From NCBI RefSeq assembly GCF_022647505.1, contig NZ_CP071409.1, forward strand, positions 1,550,001 through 1,614,000: DNA of 64,000 nucleotides, in the 5' to 3' direction. Numbering within the stretch: the stretch's first letter is position 1; each line of letters opens with the position of its first letter. The position numbers and the translations under genes are program-made. The DNA comes from [Pantoea] beijingensis (GTDB lineage: Bacteria > Pseudomonadota > Gammaproteobacteria > Enterobacterales > Enterobacteriaceae). The notes under the pieces were generated by a model. It made no database searches. It was not told where the DNA came from and was given only the letters and a program-made list of their open reading frames with translations. Of the stretch, positions 1 through 9,359 are shown piece after piece.

Positions 1-735
1 GCCGAGAAATATCATTAGCATTGGTACTCCTCCTGAAATCGCTCTATGAAAAGGAGTAGTAATAGTTCCTAAAGAGTTTTCTGCAATGAGTATAGTTAGA
101 CCTGTAATAATAAGTATTATTGCTATGGTGTTATTTATATTGTTTCTTCTTAAAATATTAAAAGCACATATCCCCATCAAAAATTCAAGCAGTAATACAT
201 TAGTACTGAACTTTCCCCAAGAAGTTTCTGGGTGTATGTATAGCCCTACAGCAACTAACATCCAGATAATGCATCCGATTATAAATCCGCGATTTTCTGT
301 TTTAAGCATTAATGTACAACCAAAAATAAAATAAAAGAAGAACTCATAACTAAGCGTCCATCCGTTATCAACGAGGAATCGATCTCCAGTAGGAGCAAGA
401 ATATAAGAAGCCCATACGCTTGTTGTTCCGCCGCCGCTATTCACAATATCGGGCTTTACGATAAAAATAATAAAGGCTAAAGAGGTTACTACCCAATATA
501 GAGGCATTATTCTGCTAATTCGTGCGCCCATGAACTTGCTGAATGTTATTTTCTTATTTGCAGTAGTATGACACATGATATACCCTGAAATAATAAAAAA
601 AAGATCCACGCCAAAGTAACCAACATGAAAATAATTTAACGCGCTTATATCATATTGACTTCCTTTAATTGCTATGTGATGCAGAACGACCATTAATGCC
701 GCGATGCCTCTCAGGTACTGAACTGAATAAATCAT
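1..735 (-). CDS. Acyltransferase-3 family membrane O-acyltransferase (partial, C-terminus outside window)
   Basis: Reading the minus strand from 735 gives an open frame of 245 codons that reaches the window edge without a stop. It opens with the family signature YLRGIAALMVVLHH, where the His pair near residues 19-20 is the predicted catalytic site. A VDLFFIISGY segment, a basic MGARISRIMPLYW segment and NGWTLSYEFFFY follow, all typical of membrane O-acetyltransferases that decorate polysaccharides. I chose the ATG at 735 because TTGAGA lies 7 nt upstream; an in-frame ATG at 774 has no visible ribosome site. The gene is AT-rich and faces away from galF, so it may be a late addition to an exopolysaccharide cluster further left. 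Its substrate cannot be told from sequence. Confidence 0.85.
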   Translation of the reverse strand, partial: MIYSVQYLRGIAALMVVLHHIAIKGSQYDISALNYFHVGYFGVDLFFIISGYIMCHTTANKKITFSKFMGARISRIMPLYWVVTSLAFIIFIVKPDIVNSGGGTTSVWASYILAPTGDRFLVDNGWTLSYEFFFYFIFGCTLMLKTENRGFIIGCIIWMLVAVGLYIHPETSWGKFSTNVLLLEFLMGICAFNILRRNNINNTIAIILIITGLTILIAENSLGTITTPFHRAISGGVPMLMIFLG

Positions 736-1162
736 ATGTATTCTCAAGTAATGTACATATTTAAATGATATCATGTGTTTAGTTATTTATCACATTAACA
801 GTTTTTTTTTTGTGATTTTAGGAAAAATACCTAATTAGAGAAAGTGATGTGTTTTTTTACTTATAGATATAGCTAATAGTATGGGTTACTTATTAATTTG
901 TTATTCATAGGTTGGCAATAATGGTGAAATAGGGTTGTTTTTTGCAATTGATGATATTTAACACTTTCTGCTTATTCCCTTATCTTAGTGATATTTTTAA
1001 TTTGTTTTTAAATTAGCCTTGGTTCCTGAGGTGGCTGTTTTAGCATGTTTTTGATAGGATTTTTTCTTTAACAATGCTTTTTTTCAGAATAAGATTATAC
1101 TTGGTGATCATGCTTTTAATGCAGAATAACGCAGTATCATTACACCACCACATGGAAAAACT
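736..1162. other. AT-rich intergenic region upstream of galF
   Basis: This stretch of about 430 bases separates the divergent acyltransferase gene and galF. It is strongly AT-rich, has several runs of T and contains no convincing reading frame. It must hold the promoters of both flanking genes, but I cannot single out a good -35/-10 pair. Confidence 0.5.
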
Positions 1163-2059
1163 ATGACCAAGCTTAAAGCAGTTATCCCCGTTGCGGGCCT
1201 GGGCATGCATATGCTCCCTGCGACTAAAGCCATTCCTAAAGAGATGCTGCCCATCGTTGATAAGCCGATGATTCAATATATCATCGATGAATGTGTTGCA
1301 GCGGGCATAAAGGAAATTGTGCTGGTCACACACGCGTCGAAGAATGCAGTAGAAAACCACTTCGATACGACATATGAGCTTGAGGCGTTACTTGAGGCAC
1401 GTGTTAAGCGTCAGTTGCTGAGTGAAGTTCAGTCAATCTGCCCGCCTGGTGTCACTATTATGAACGTAAGGCAGGCACAGCCTTTAGGGTTAGGACATTC
1501 CGTTCTTTGCGCGCGTCCTATGATTGGTGATAACCCTTTTGTCGTTGTCCTTCCTGATGTTTTACTGGATGACTCCACTGCCGATCATCTGCGCTATAAT
1601 CTTGCCGCTATGGTGGCCCGCTTCGAAGAGACGGGGACTAGTCAGGTTTTAGCCCGGCATATGACTGACGCTGATCTCTCTGAATATTCCGTCATTGTGA
1701 CCGAAAAACGTCTCGCTAACCCGGGTGATATCAGTACTATTACTGAATATATAGAAAAGCCAGAGCATCCTGAATCCCTTGATTCAGATGTGGCCGCCGT
1801 GGGCCGTTATGTACTTTCCAGCGATATCTGGCATGAGCTTGAAAACCTTGAGCCTGGCGCATGGGGGCGTTTCCAGCTCACCGACGCCATTGCAAACCTG
1901 AGTAAGAAAAAACCGGTGGATGCATGCTTAATGACAGGGCGTAGTTTCGACTGCGGACGTAAATTAGGCTATATGCAGGCGTTTGTTTCCTATGGCCTGC
2001 GTAATAATGAGCAGGGACGTGAATTCCGTTCACGGATCCAGAAACTGTTGGGAAAATAA
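1163..2059 (+). CDS. galF: GalF, UTP-glucose-1-phosphate uridylyltransferase-like subunit
   Basis: The 298-aa product belongs to the GalU/GalF nucleotidyltransferase family. Residues 11-27 read [17 protein letters not shown]; the GMHM variant separates GalF from GalU, which has GTRM at this place. In E. coli GalF is thought to modulate GalU and the UDP-glucose pool rather than act as the main pyrophosphorylase. The gene is followed after 50 nt by galE and together they form the conserved left border of the O-antigen locus. Length matches the family. The start follows a weak GGA-containing ribosome site. Confidence 0.93.
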   Translation: MTKLKAVIPVAGLGMHMLPATKAIPKEMLPIVDKPMIQYIIDECVAAGIKEIVLVTHASKNAVENHFDTTYELEALLEARVKRQLLSEVQSICPPGVTIMNVRQAQPLGLGHSVLCARPMIGDNPFVVVLPDVLLDDSTADHLRYNLAAMVARFEETGTSQVLARHMTDADLSEYSVIVTEKRLANPGDISTITEYIEKPEHPESLDSDVAAVGRYVLSSDIWHELENLEPGAWGRFQLTDAIANLSKKKPVDACLMTGRSFDCGRKLGYMQAFVSYGLRNNEQGREFRSRIQKLLGK

Positions 2060-2109
2060 CTCTTAACAACCTTATCCGCCCGTCCTGTTGCGTGGCAGAA
2101 GGAGCATAA

Positions 2110-3123
2110 ATGGCTATTTTAGTAACGGGAGGGGCTGGCTACATCGGTTCCCATACGGTACTGGCTCTGTTAGAGCGCGGTGACGATGTCGTGGTGCTTG
2201 ATAATCTGAGCAATGCCTCACGTGAGTCGCTAAACAGGGTTGAAAAACTCGCTGGAAAAAAAGTGACTTTCTGTGAGGGGGATATCCTCGACCGAGCCTG
2301 TTTGCGTGACATTTTTGCAAGCAACGATATCTCTTCGGTAATCCATTTTGCAGGACTTAAGGCCGTTGGTGAATCGACACGTAAGCCATTAGAATATTAT
2401 GAGAATAATGTTTCCGGAACGGTCGTGTTGTTGGAAGAGATGAGAACGGCGGGCATCTTCCGGTTTATTTTCAGCTCTTCTGCAACAGTATACGGAGCGA
2501 ATGCTCCAGTGCCCTATGTTGAGACAACGCCAATCGGTGGCACGACGAGTCCGTATGGCACATCCAAGCTGATGGTTGAACAAGTTATGCAAGATTGTGC
2601 TCAGGCTGACTCGCGTTTCAAAGCTATCGCATTGCGCTATTTCAATCCTGTTGGCGCGCATGAGTCAGGCGATATTGGTGAAGATCCAAATGGAATTCCA
2701 AATAATCTCTTGCCCTATATTGCACAAGTAGCAATTGGTCGACTGGAAAAATTGGGTATCTTCGGTGATGATTATGATACTGAGGATGGTACAGGTGTTC
2801 GCGATTATATCCACGTAGTCGACCTGGCTGAGGGGCATTTGAAAGCACTTGATCACCTGTCATTGATTGACGGCTATAAGGCTTATAATCTTGGTGCGGG
2901 AAAAGGTTATTCTGTCCTTGAAATGGTGAGAGCTTTCGAGAGAGCATCAGGTAAGGTCATTGCTTACCAAATCTCCCCCCGCCGACAGGGAGACTTGGCC
3001 GCATTTTGGGCGGATGCTACGCTGGCAAAGAAAGAGTTGGGCTGGTGTGTGACTCGGGGTATTGATGAGATGATGCGCGATACCTGGAACTGGCAGTCTA
3101 AAAACCCGAATGGTTATAAATAA
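2110..3123 (+). CDS. galE: GalE, UDP-glucose 4-epimerase (border copy)
   Basis: The 337-aa extended SDR converts UDP-glucose and UDP-galactose. It has the NAD-binding GGAGYIGSH motif at residues 7-15, the catalytic Ser124 (in FSSSATVYG) and the Tyr149-x3-Lys153 pair. At the position of E. coli Tyr299, which restricts the substrate, it has Phe299 within [10 protein letters not shown]; an aromatic residue there points to a narrow UDP-Glc/UDP-Gal enzyme. A strong ribosome site (AGAAGGAG) precedes the ATG. A terminator follows directly, so galF-galE is a unit separate from the O-antigen operon. A second galE lies at 9360. Confidence 0.93.
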   Translation: MAILVTGGAGYIGSHTVLALLERGDDVVVLDNLSNASRESLNRVEKLAGKKVTFCEGDILDRACLRDIFASNDISSVIHFAGLKAVGESTRKPLEYYENNVSGTVVLLEEMRTAGIFRFIFSSSATVYGANAPVPYVETTPIGGTTSPYGTSKLMVEQVMQDCAQADSRFKAIALRYFNPVGAHESGDIGEDPNGIPNNLLPYIAQVAIGRLEKLGIFGDDYDTEDGTGVRDYIHVVDLAEGHLKALDHLSLIDGYKAYNLGAGKGYSVLEMVRAFERASGKVIAYQISPRRQGDLAAFWADATLAKKELGWCVTRGIDEMMRDTWNWQSKNPNGYK

Positions 3124-3137
3124 ATCGTTATCATTAG

Positions 3138-3172
3138 AAGCCCTTCCCGGCTAACCGGGAAGGGCTTTTTGT
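3138..3172 (+). terminator. Rho-independent terminator after galE
   Basis: A perfect 13-bp stem (3138-3150 with 3155-3167) with a CTAA loop, core GCCCTTCCCGG, is followed by a T-rich run. It lies 15 nt after the galE stop and should isolate galF-galE from the O-antigen operon. Confidence 0.93.
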
Positions 3173-3711
3173 TTTTAGTGTCAGCATATGGTAAGCCGAT
3201 AAAATCTATGGTCGAATGCTGTGTTTATGGTATTAACTTGGTTTAACTGGTTGTTAAATAAGCTTATTTTTTTATGCCTGACAAAACAATTACGACTATA
3301 CTTGTTTCCATCTCTTGTTAGTAAGACAATTGCGCGCTGTTTTAAAGGTGTGAACATCAAACGGCGTTTGTGCAGCTAAGCCTTAGTATGTGTATCACTT
3401 TGCTAATTTTCCTACAGCAATTGGTTGCTGAAAGCCAAGGGCGGTAGCATGGTTTTTTATTGATTTTCCGGAAAAATATCCTCATCAATCTTGAAGTTAT
3501 AATGGTTTTGCCACCTATTCTGCTAAAAAGTAACGAAGTGTGGTTTTGATGGCAAGGCTCAAATCACAAGGATCTCCTAATAAGTACATATCTATGCTTC
3601 AGTTTATATAAGTCAATAAAAATAAAATTAGAAAGGGTTATGCGATGTTCCTCCGGTTGTGACGGAGTGTAGTGATAACGAACATTGTGTGATTGAAAGG
3701 AAATTTTAAAA
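3173..3711 (+). other. O-antigen operon promoter/leader region
   Basis: These 540 bases lack a gene. They hold the JUMPstart element (3415-3451, listed separately) and about 260 bases of leader between it and the first glycosyltransferase. The promoter should lie left of 3415, but no hexamer pair stands out in the AT-rich sequence. Confidence 0.6.
3415..3451 (+). promoter_or_regulatory. JUMPstart sequence with ops element (RfaH recruitment site)
   Basis: The sequence starts CAGCAATTGGTTGCTG and ends in GGCGGTAGCATG (3440-3451), which matches the ops core GGCGGTAG followed by the conserved CNTG. In enterobacteria this element lies in the untranslated leader of O-antigen and capsule operons. 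RNA polymerase pauses there and loads the antiterminator RfaH, so that the long, low-GC operon is transcribed to its end. Its place here, 260 bases upstream of the first glycosyltransferase, is canonical. Confidence 0.9.
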
Positions 3712-4464
3712 GTGAAAATAACAATAGTTACTGCTACATATAATTCTGAACGGTTTATCGCGAAACTGTATGAGAATCTAGCTAGTCAAACCTATGGGAA
3801 CTGGGAGTGGATAATTGTAGATGATTGCTCTCTCGATAATAGCTTAGGTTTATTACGCGAGCTTAAAAGAAATGACCCAAGGTTGACTGTACTCAATAAC
3901 GAAAAGAATATGGGCGCAGCAGTTAGCAGAAATAGAGCCATCGAGAATGCAAGTGGTGATTTTATTGCATTCATTGATAGCGATGATCTATGGGAGTCTA
4001 CCAAACTTGATAAACAATTGAAGTTTATGCTTTCAGGTAACTATGAGTTTTCATTTACAGCCTATTCAGTCATAAAAGAAGATGGCGTACATGCTGCCGT
4101 ACACGTTGATCTTGATAACCCGAAAGACTCCTTCACGTATGAGGATATGCTGTGTAAGAAGGCGACTTTGGGGTGTTCGACGGTAATGATAAAAAACCAC
4201 ATCATTTCAGATATGAAAATGCCCTTACTCAGAACAGGTCAAGACTATGCTTTTTGGCTGAAGATACTGCGGGAAAATAAGACAGCTTACTTGCTAAAAG
4301 AACCTTTGACTAAATATAGAATAGTCACTGGGTCAATATCAAGGAATAAGCTTAAAAAAGCGATGAGACAGTGGCAAATATATCGCGATGTCGAAAGTAT
4401 CGGTTTTTTTAAAAGTTGCTATTGCTTCATGAATTATGCTCTAAGAGCTATTCTAAGGGGATGA
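3712..4464 (+). CDS. Glycosyltransferase family 2 (O-unit assembly)
   Basis: The 250-aa product has a GT-A fold N-terminus: ITIVTATYNSE at residues 3-13, IIVDDCSLDNS at 34-44 and the nucleotide-sugar/metal motif DSDD at 89-92. It should act at the cytoplasmic face of the inner membrane and add one sugar to the undecaprenyl-linked O-unit. The start is a GTG at 3712 with GAAAGGAAA upstream. It is the first gene of the operon; the next starts 1 nt after its stop. Donor and linkage cannot be predicted. AT content is high, as in the whole operon to 10376. Confidence 0.88.
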   Translation: MKITIVTATYNSERFIAKLYENLASQTYGNWEWIIVDDCSLDNSLGLLRELKRNDPRLTVLNNEKNMGAAVSRNRAIENASGDFIAFIDSDDLWESTKLDKQLKFMLSGNYEFSFTAYSVIKEDGVHAAVHVDLDNPKDSFTYEDMLCKKATLGCSTVMIKNHIISDMKMPLLRTGQDYAFWLKILRENKTAYLLKEPLTKYRIVTGSISRNKLKKAMRQWQIYRDVESIGFFKSCYCFMNYALRAILRG

Positions 4465-4465
4465 T

Positions 4466-5287
4466 ATGCGAATTGTAATCGGTATTTCTACTATGAATGA
4501 TGGGATTTTACTGTTACTACCGAAAATTAAAAACCTGTCTGATAAATTTGATGTGATTATATGCCATCAAGTAACAAACAAAGAAGAGTATAAATATAAT
4601 TTTCTTGAAGCTGAATCATCAATACGTATTGTGGTTAAGTATGAAAAAGGATTAAGTAGAAGCAGAAACATCCTGCTTATGACGGCAATTGAGTCTGGGT
4701 ATGATTATCTGATCGTGAGCGATGATGATGTTGAATATTGTCTTGAAGGACTCGAATTTCTCCAGTCTTTGTTGATTAAAAATAAAACTAATGAACATTT
4801 TCAGATAATGAGTGTGACCAAGGAAGGGATGCCGAGAAAAAAATACAGGAATCGAGATTTTTATTTAGATGGACTGGATGTATTTAAAGTTTCATCAATT
4901 GAAATGTGTTTGAATCTGACACTTATCAAAGAAGCGAATATTTCATTCGATAATAATTTTGGATTAGGTGCATTATATCCAGTTGGTGAAGAGGCTGTAT
5001 TACTCTGTGATATTAAAAAAGCCGGACAGGATATTAAATTCGTACCCGTTGCGGTTACTATTCACCCGATCGAGAGTACCGGTCTTTTGCTGTATTCTAA
5101 TCCGGACATGGTTATGTCAAGAGGTGCACTCTTCAGACGATGTTTCAATACGTTTCAAGGTTTTTTTATGTTGCTACTTTTTTGGGCAAAAAAATTCTGC
5201 TTGCCTACAAGCTATAAGAAAAATATTTCTGCAGGTAATGCCTTGACATTAATGATTAAAGGATATGTTGGCTGTGGAAAACCTTAA
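4466..5287 (+). CDS. GT-A type glycosyltransferase (divergent, SDDD motif)
   Basis: The 273-aa product begins MRIVIGISTMNDG and carries GLSRSRN (residues 62-68) and a SDDDVE motif (85-90), which replaces the usual DXD. A later segment ending in HPIESTG resembles the C-terminal part of polysaccharide glycosyltransferases of the GT2 superfamily. A good ribosome site (AAGGGG) lies 5 nt upstream of the ATG. It overlaps the next gene by 23 nt, so translation is probably coupled. The family call rests on motif pattern only; the sugar it transfers is unknown. Confidence 0.78.
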   Translation: MRIVIGISTMNDGILLLLPKIKNLSDKFDVIICHQVTNKEEYKYNFLEAESSIRIVVKYEKGLSRSRNILLMTAIESGYDYLIVSDDDVEYCLEGLEFLQSLLIKNKTNEHFQIMSVTKEGMPRKKYRNRDFYLDGLDVFKVSSIEMCLNLTLIKEANISFDNNFGLGALYPVGEEAVLLCDIKKAGQDIKFVPVAVTIHPIESTGLLLYSNPDMVMSRGALFRRCFNTFQGFFMLLLFWAKKFCLPTSYKKNISAGNALTLMIKGYVGCGKP

Positions 5288-6539
5288 TAATAGAGTATTA
5301 GTATCTGATGACAAAAATAAATTCTATAATTTTTCAAATCTTCTTTACCTTACAGCTGGTTTAGTTTTAATTTTTTTGTCTCCGCTTTTTTTTCTTATTT
5401 TTGTTGGTATATTATCACCTGTTTTTGATGCCCGTTTTCGTTATTTATTTTCTATTCCCGTGCTAATTGTAGCTATTTCATTCTATGCCAGTTTACAGCC
5501 TTTTTCAGACCTTGCTGAGTATATTAACGTATATCATCAAGTTAATAATGGGTTAATTGATATATTCGCTTATCCACGGTTTGGCTATGGTGTTGAAATA
5601 TTAATTTTAGTGATAATGAAATGCGTAGGGTATTTAAGTAATGGTAACGATCAAGCTTTACTCGTCGCAATTTATGGCATAATTTTCAGTTATATTTTTT
5701 TGATATGCAGGAAAATAAACTCCAGATTCGGTTTGATGCTATTCTGTACCGTTTTTCTGTCACTTGGATTCATGGAATCACTTTCATACTTCCTGAGACA
5801 AAATTTATCAGTTGTCTTATTTCTTTATGGTGTTTTTTGCGTAAAAAATAGAAAGTTAAGGTGGGTTTATTTTTGTCTTAGTTTTATGTCTCATATCTCT
5901 GCAATCGTTAATATAGGTGTTTATCTTTTTGCTAAGACATACGGAAAAAAAATTGACAATGTTCAGCGCATAATAAAGGCTTTAGTCCTTTTCTTGCTTA
6001 TAGCTGGAATGTTGGTGGTGTTTTTATATTTTTCCCCTGTAGGGAAACTCCTTTTTGACAAGACATTAAATGTTATTAGTAATAGTCAGTATTCATTATT
6101 GCCATTACCCTATGTCATGGTAACTACAGTAAATCTTTTTATTATTTTGTTTTTTATCAGGAAAATTGAGCAGAGAAATATTGTTGTTTATTTTTTGCTG
6201 ATAAAAGAAATATTCATGTTTTATTTTACACTACCTTTCCCTGCTGTACCCAACCGATTAGGTATGATTCTATTTTCATACCCTGCAGTGTTTCTGTTTG
6301 TTATCTATGCATCTGAACAATCCCGTAAAGTTTTATATTGTAAAAATGTTGTCTTCCTCCTTGTTAATTTAGTGCCTTTCTTGTACGCGATGAGTGTTAT
6401 TGAAAGAAAAGGGAATGATTATACTTTTTTTAATAACAAACCAATAACTTCTAACATTTATCAGATAGGGGATTATTTTAGTCACTCTTTGTTAGATGGC
6501 ATCCATTATCTAAATAACGGGAACAACTCGAGCCAGTAG
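5265..6539 (+). CDS. wzy: O-antigen polymerase, EpsG-like Wzy
   Basis: The 424-aa protein is almost entirely hydrophobic, with about ten predicted membrane spans. The segment FDARFRYLF followed by a loop with SFYASLQPFSDLAEY is the pattern of EpsG/Wzy-type polymerases. Position between glycosyltransferases and the flippase supports polymerisation of O-units at the periplasmic face. The ATG at 5265 lies only 2 nt after AAAGG, so the in-frame GTG at 5274 may be the true start. Wzy proteins are poorly conserved; the call rests on topology and context. Confidence 0.78.
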   Translation: MLAVENLNNRVLVSDDKNKFYNFSNLLYLTAGLVLIFLSPLFFLIFVGILSPVFDARFRYLFSIPVLIVAISFYASLQPFSDLAEYINVYHQVNNGLIDIFAYPRFGYGVEILILVIMKCVGYLSNGNDQALLVAIYGIIFSYIFLICRKINSRFGLMLFCTVFLSLGFMESLSYFLRQNLSVVLFLYGVFCVKNRKLRWVYFCLSFMSHISAIVNIGVYLFAKTYGKKIDNVQRIIKALVLFLLIAGMLVVFLYFSPVGKLLFDKTLNVISNSQYSLLPLPYVMVTTVNLFIILFFIRKIEQRNIVVYFLLIKEIFMFYFTLPFPAVPNRLGMILFSYPAVFLFVIYASEQSRKVLYCKNVVFLLVNLVPFLYAMSVIERKGNDYTFFNNKPITSNIYQIGDYFSHSLLDGIHYLNNGNNSSQ

Positions 6540-7850
6540 ATGAAAAAATATATACTTAACTTACTCTGGATGTTAGGTGACAGAGTATCGATGTTGGTAT
6601 TTCAGCTTTATGTCTTCTCTTCGATAAAACGTCTTTATGATCTGAACACTCTTGGGTCATGGTCAACGATAAATAATCTTTCGCAAATTCTAATGTCTGT
6701 TTTTATGTTAGGTATCGATATTGTTGTAATCAAACGTATTGTTGAAAACAATGATGGTGCTGGCAAAGAGATTGGTTCAGCGTTTTTTATTCAAATTATA
6801 GGTATGGCTGTTTATTCACTCATTTTCTTTTTTATAGTTATAACGTTTTATAACAATATCGAGAGAGGAGTGCTTTTTTATTTGGTTTTTGTTTTATCTA
6901 ATTTTTTTAGTATTTTTGCTAAGACGATATTTTGGCATTACTCAGCACTTGTAGAGTCAAAATATCGCGCTGTGACCATTATATCGTCGATACTTATATC
7001 TTTCAGTATAACTTATACCCTGGTTCAGTTTAAAACCGAAAGTATTTTTTATGCGCTCGCAATTTACTATTTTATTCAATGTATTATTGCTATTGCCATC
7101 TATTTTATTTTCTTTAAGAAAAAGGTAGCATGGGCCTTTGAGCGTTCAACTTCTCTGATGTATTTCAAGATTGGTAGTAAACTTATAATTTCGACTCTCA
7201 GTGTCGCTATTTTCGTTCAGGCAGATACTCTCTTACTGGAAAAACTTGTCGGTGTAGATGAGGTTGGGATTTTCAATGCAGCGTTGAGGATTTCAACCAT
7301 CTGGTTTTTTGTTGCTGGCATTATTGCAAATGCTTTTTTCCCGAAAATTGTTGGTATCAAAAATGATCCGGCATCCAGTATGCTAATGTTGAGATGGATG
7401 ACTGGTGTTGTACTATTTTTAACGGTATTTGCTTCTATTGTTGTCATGATATTCGGCCAGTACATGATCACATTTCTCTACGGTTCTGATATGCGCGCTG
7501 CTTACCATGTTCTCTCCATCCATATTTGGTCAAGTGTATTCGTATTTATGGGGGCTTTCTCTTCAAAATGGCTTTATGCAAATAATGAAATTAATCTGGA
7601 TATAGCAAAAACATTTATAGCCGCATTATTTAATGTCATCGTTAACTGGTTTGTGATACCCAAGTATGGAGCAACAGGCGCTTCTTATGTTTCACTTTTA
7701 TCATATTTTATAGCCAACTTGCTTTTTTTTGTATTTGTTACCCGAACGCATAAAATTCTAATCAGCCAGCTTTATTCATTTAAATACTTTATTTTCCCAT
7801 CTTTGTTCATAAAAGACTTTAAAAGGGTAAAATGCTTATTTCAATCATGA
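6540..7850 (+). CDS. wzx: O-unit flippase Wzx (polysaccharide biosynthesis protein family)
   Basis: The 436-aa protein has about twelve hydrophobic spans. The N-terminus includes LWMLGDRVSMLVFQLYVFSS, like Wzx/RfbX members of the MOP superfamily. It should move the completed undecaprenyl-PP-linked unit across the inner membrane. The start codon directly abuts the wzy stop, and its end overlaps the following glycosyltransferase by 19 nt, so wzy, wzx and the next gene are translationally linked. Low GC matches its neighbours. Confidence 0.87.
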   Translation: MKKYILNLLWMLGDRVSMLVFQLYVFSSIKRLYDLNTLGSWSTINNLSQILMSVFMLGIDIVVIKRIVENNDGAGKEIGSAFFIQIIGMAVYSLIFFFIVITFYNNIERGVLFYLVFVLSNFFSIFAKTIFWHYSALVESKYRAVTIISSILISFSITYTLVQFKTESIFYALAIYYFIQCIIAIAIYFIFFKKKVAWAFERSTSLMYFKIGSKLIISTLSVAIFVQADTLLLEKLVGVDEVGIFNAALRISTIWFFVAGIIANAFFPKIVGIKNDPASSMLMLRWMTGVVLFLTVFASIVVMIFGQYMITFLYGSDMRAAYHVLSIHIWSSVFVFMGAFSSKWLYANNEINLDIAKTFIAALFNVIVNWFVIPKYGATGASYVSLLSYFIANLLFFVFVTRTHKILISQLYSFKYFIFPSLFIKDFKRVKCLFQS

Positions 7851-8695
7851 CGCCTGTTTATAATAGAGCAGACTTACTTAAAAATGTTTTCGCTTCATTA
7901 CAGAACCAAACCCTTTTTAATTTTGAGTGGATCATTATTAATGATGGCTCAACTGATCACTTTTTAGATATTAAATCTCAGTTTCATAGTGATAAATTTC
8001 CAGTAAAAGTGTTGACTAAAAAAAATGGTGGTAAGCATACTGCTATCAATCTAGGTGTTGCAGAATCTGCTGGGGAGTGGGTTTTTATTCTCGACAGTGA
8101 TGACTGGCTAGTGCCTGAAGCGTGTGAACTGATTCAGGATGCAATCTTTTCTTCTGAATCTGATATTGATGGGTATATTTTTCTAAAAGCTAATCAAGAG
8201 CTGAAATTAATAGGGCAGCAAGTTAAAACAAAAAATAAGAATTTGCACACCGAAGATCTGGTATCAATGAAAGGGGATAAAGCCTATATCGTAAGAACCT
8301 CAGTTATGAAAAATTACCCTTTCCCTGAATATCCTGATGAAAAATTTGTCACTGAGTCCTTTATCTGGAATCAGATTTTCGATGAAGGAAAAAGCCAGGC
8401 CGTTGTAATAAATAAGGTAATTTATGCAGGTGAGTATTTGCCTGGCGGTTTAACTGCTGGTTATTTCCCATTGCTGAAGAAAAATGTTTCTGGGACTTTC
8501 TGTTTTGTTATGTCTAATTTAACTTTGAAAAAAGTGACGTTAGATGTTTATAAACAAGCTGCCTATCACTTCATTCCTGTCAGTAATTTGAAAAACATAA
8601 TTAGAGTCGGTTCTGGAATTAGAAAGATGCGCTTTGTCTTCTTTCTTGCTATCTTGTTTTTGATGTTTTTAAAACTGAAGTTGGTGAAAAAATGA
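7832..8695 (+). CDS. Glycosyltransferase family 2
   Basis: The 287-aa product has SIMTPVYNRADLL at the N-terminus, INDGSTD at 36-42, KNGGKHTAINLG at 64-75 and DSDD at 88-91. This is a typical inverting GT2 domain of about 220 residues. A hydrophobic C-terminal tail (FVFFLAILFLMFLKLKLVKK) may anchor it to the membrane. The KNGGKHTA variant is common in galactosyl- and glucosyl-transferases, but that is not proof of donor. It overlaps wzx and the next gene (ATGA). Confidence 0.87.
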   Translation: MLISIMTPVYNRADLLKNVFASLQNQTLFNFEWIIINDGSTDHFLDIKSQFHSDKFPVKVLTKKNGGKHTAINLGVAESAGEWVFILDSDDWLVPEACELIQDAIFSSESDIDGYIFLKANQELKLIGQQVKTKNKNLHTEDLVSMKGDKAYIVRTSVMKNYPFPEYPDEKFVTESFIWNQIFDEGKSQAVVINKVIYAGEYLPGGLTAGYFPLLKKNVSGTFCFVMSNLTLKKVTLDVYKQAAYHFIPVSNLKNIIRVGSGIRKMRFVFFLAILFLMFLKLKLVKK

Positions 8696-9348
8696 TCCCC
8701 AAAACTATACATTGCATCTGGTTTGGTGGTAATGAGTTTCCTGCTCTTGAAAAAAAATGCATAGAGTCGTGGAAAAAAAACTTACCAGAATATGAAATAA
8801 TCTACTGGAACGAAAGCAACTATAATAATACTGATCCTTCATATATAAAAGCGTTGAAAAATAAAAAATGGGCTTATTGCTCTGATGTTGCAAGACTTGA
8901 TCTTCTATATAAATATGGTGGGATTTATCTTGACACGGATATGGAAGTGACCAAGTCATTATCACGTTTTCTTGATAATGAGTGTTTTTTAGGTAAAGAA
9001 TCTGAGCGTTATATTAATGCTGCCATTATTGGCGCTGAAAAAAACAATGATTTCATCGCGGCTTGTTTGGATGCTGTATTGGAGTCTATGCGTTCTGATT
9101 TTATTCCTATTCCTAAAATAATGAATGAAGTTTATAAAAAAAATAGCTTTAAAATTAATGTTTATGAAAGAGATTTCTTTTATCCATATAATCCCTTTGC
9201 GTATCCTGTTAAAAATTTGATGTTTAGTGATATTACTCCGAATACCCATGCGATTCATCACTGGAATTATTCCTGGAAACCATCTATCCCTGAGCGAATT
9301 TTTAATAAAGTGAAACGTACTTTATTTAAAAAAACAAGCAAAGCATAA
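8692..9348 (+). CDS. GT32-type glycosyltransferase (DXD sugar-binding)
   Basis: The 218-aa product opens with IPKTIHCIWFGG and has SDVARLDLLYKYGGIYLDTD at 64-83. This is the signature of the GT32/capsular polysaccharide glycosyltransferase family, with DTD (81-83) as the metal/nucleotide site. Members are retaining enzymes that often add galactose, glucose or mannose to O-units. Its ATG overlaps the previous stop in ATGA, so it is coupled. It is the fourth glycosyltransferase of the operon. Confidence 0.88.
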   Translation: MIPKTIHCIWFGGNEFPALEKKCIESWKKNLPEYEIIYWNESNYNNTDPSYIKALKNKKWAYCSDVARLDLLYKYGGIYLDTDMEVTKSLSRFLDNECFLGKESERYINAAIIGAEKNNDFIAACLDAVLESMRSDFIPIPKIMNEVYKKNSFKINVYERDFFYPYNPFAYPVKNLMFSDITPNTHAIHHWNYSWKPSIPERIFNKVKRTLFKKTSKA

Positions 9349-9359
9349 AAGAGGGCCAC

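Noticed and set aside
86..334. 82-codon plus-strand frame at the left edge
   Set aside because: It lies antisense to a clear acyltransferase frame with family motifs and has no homology-like pattern.
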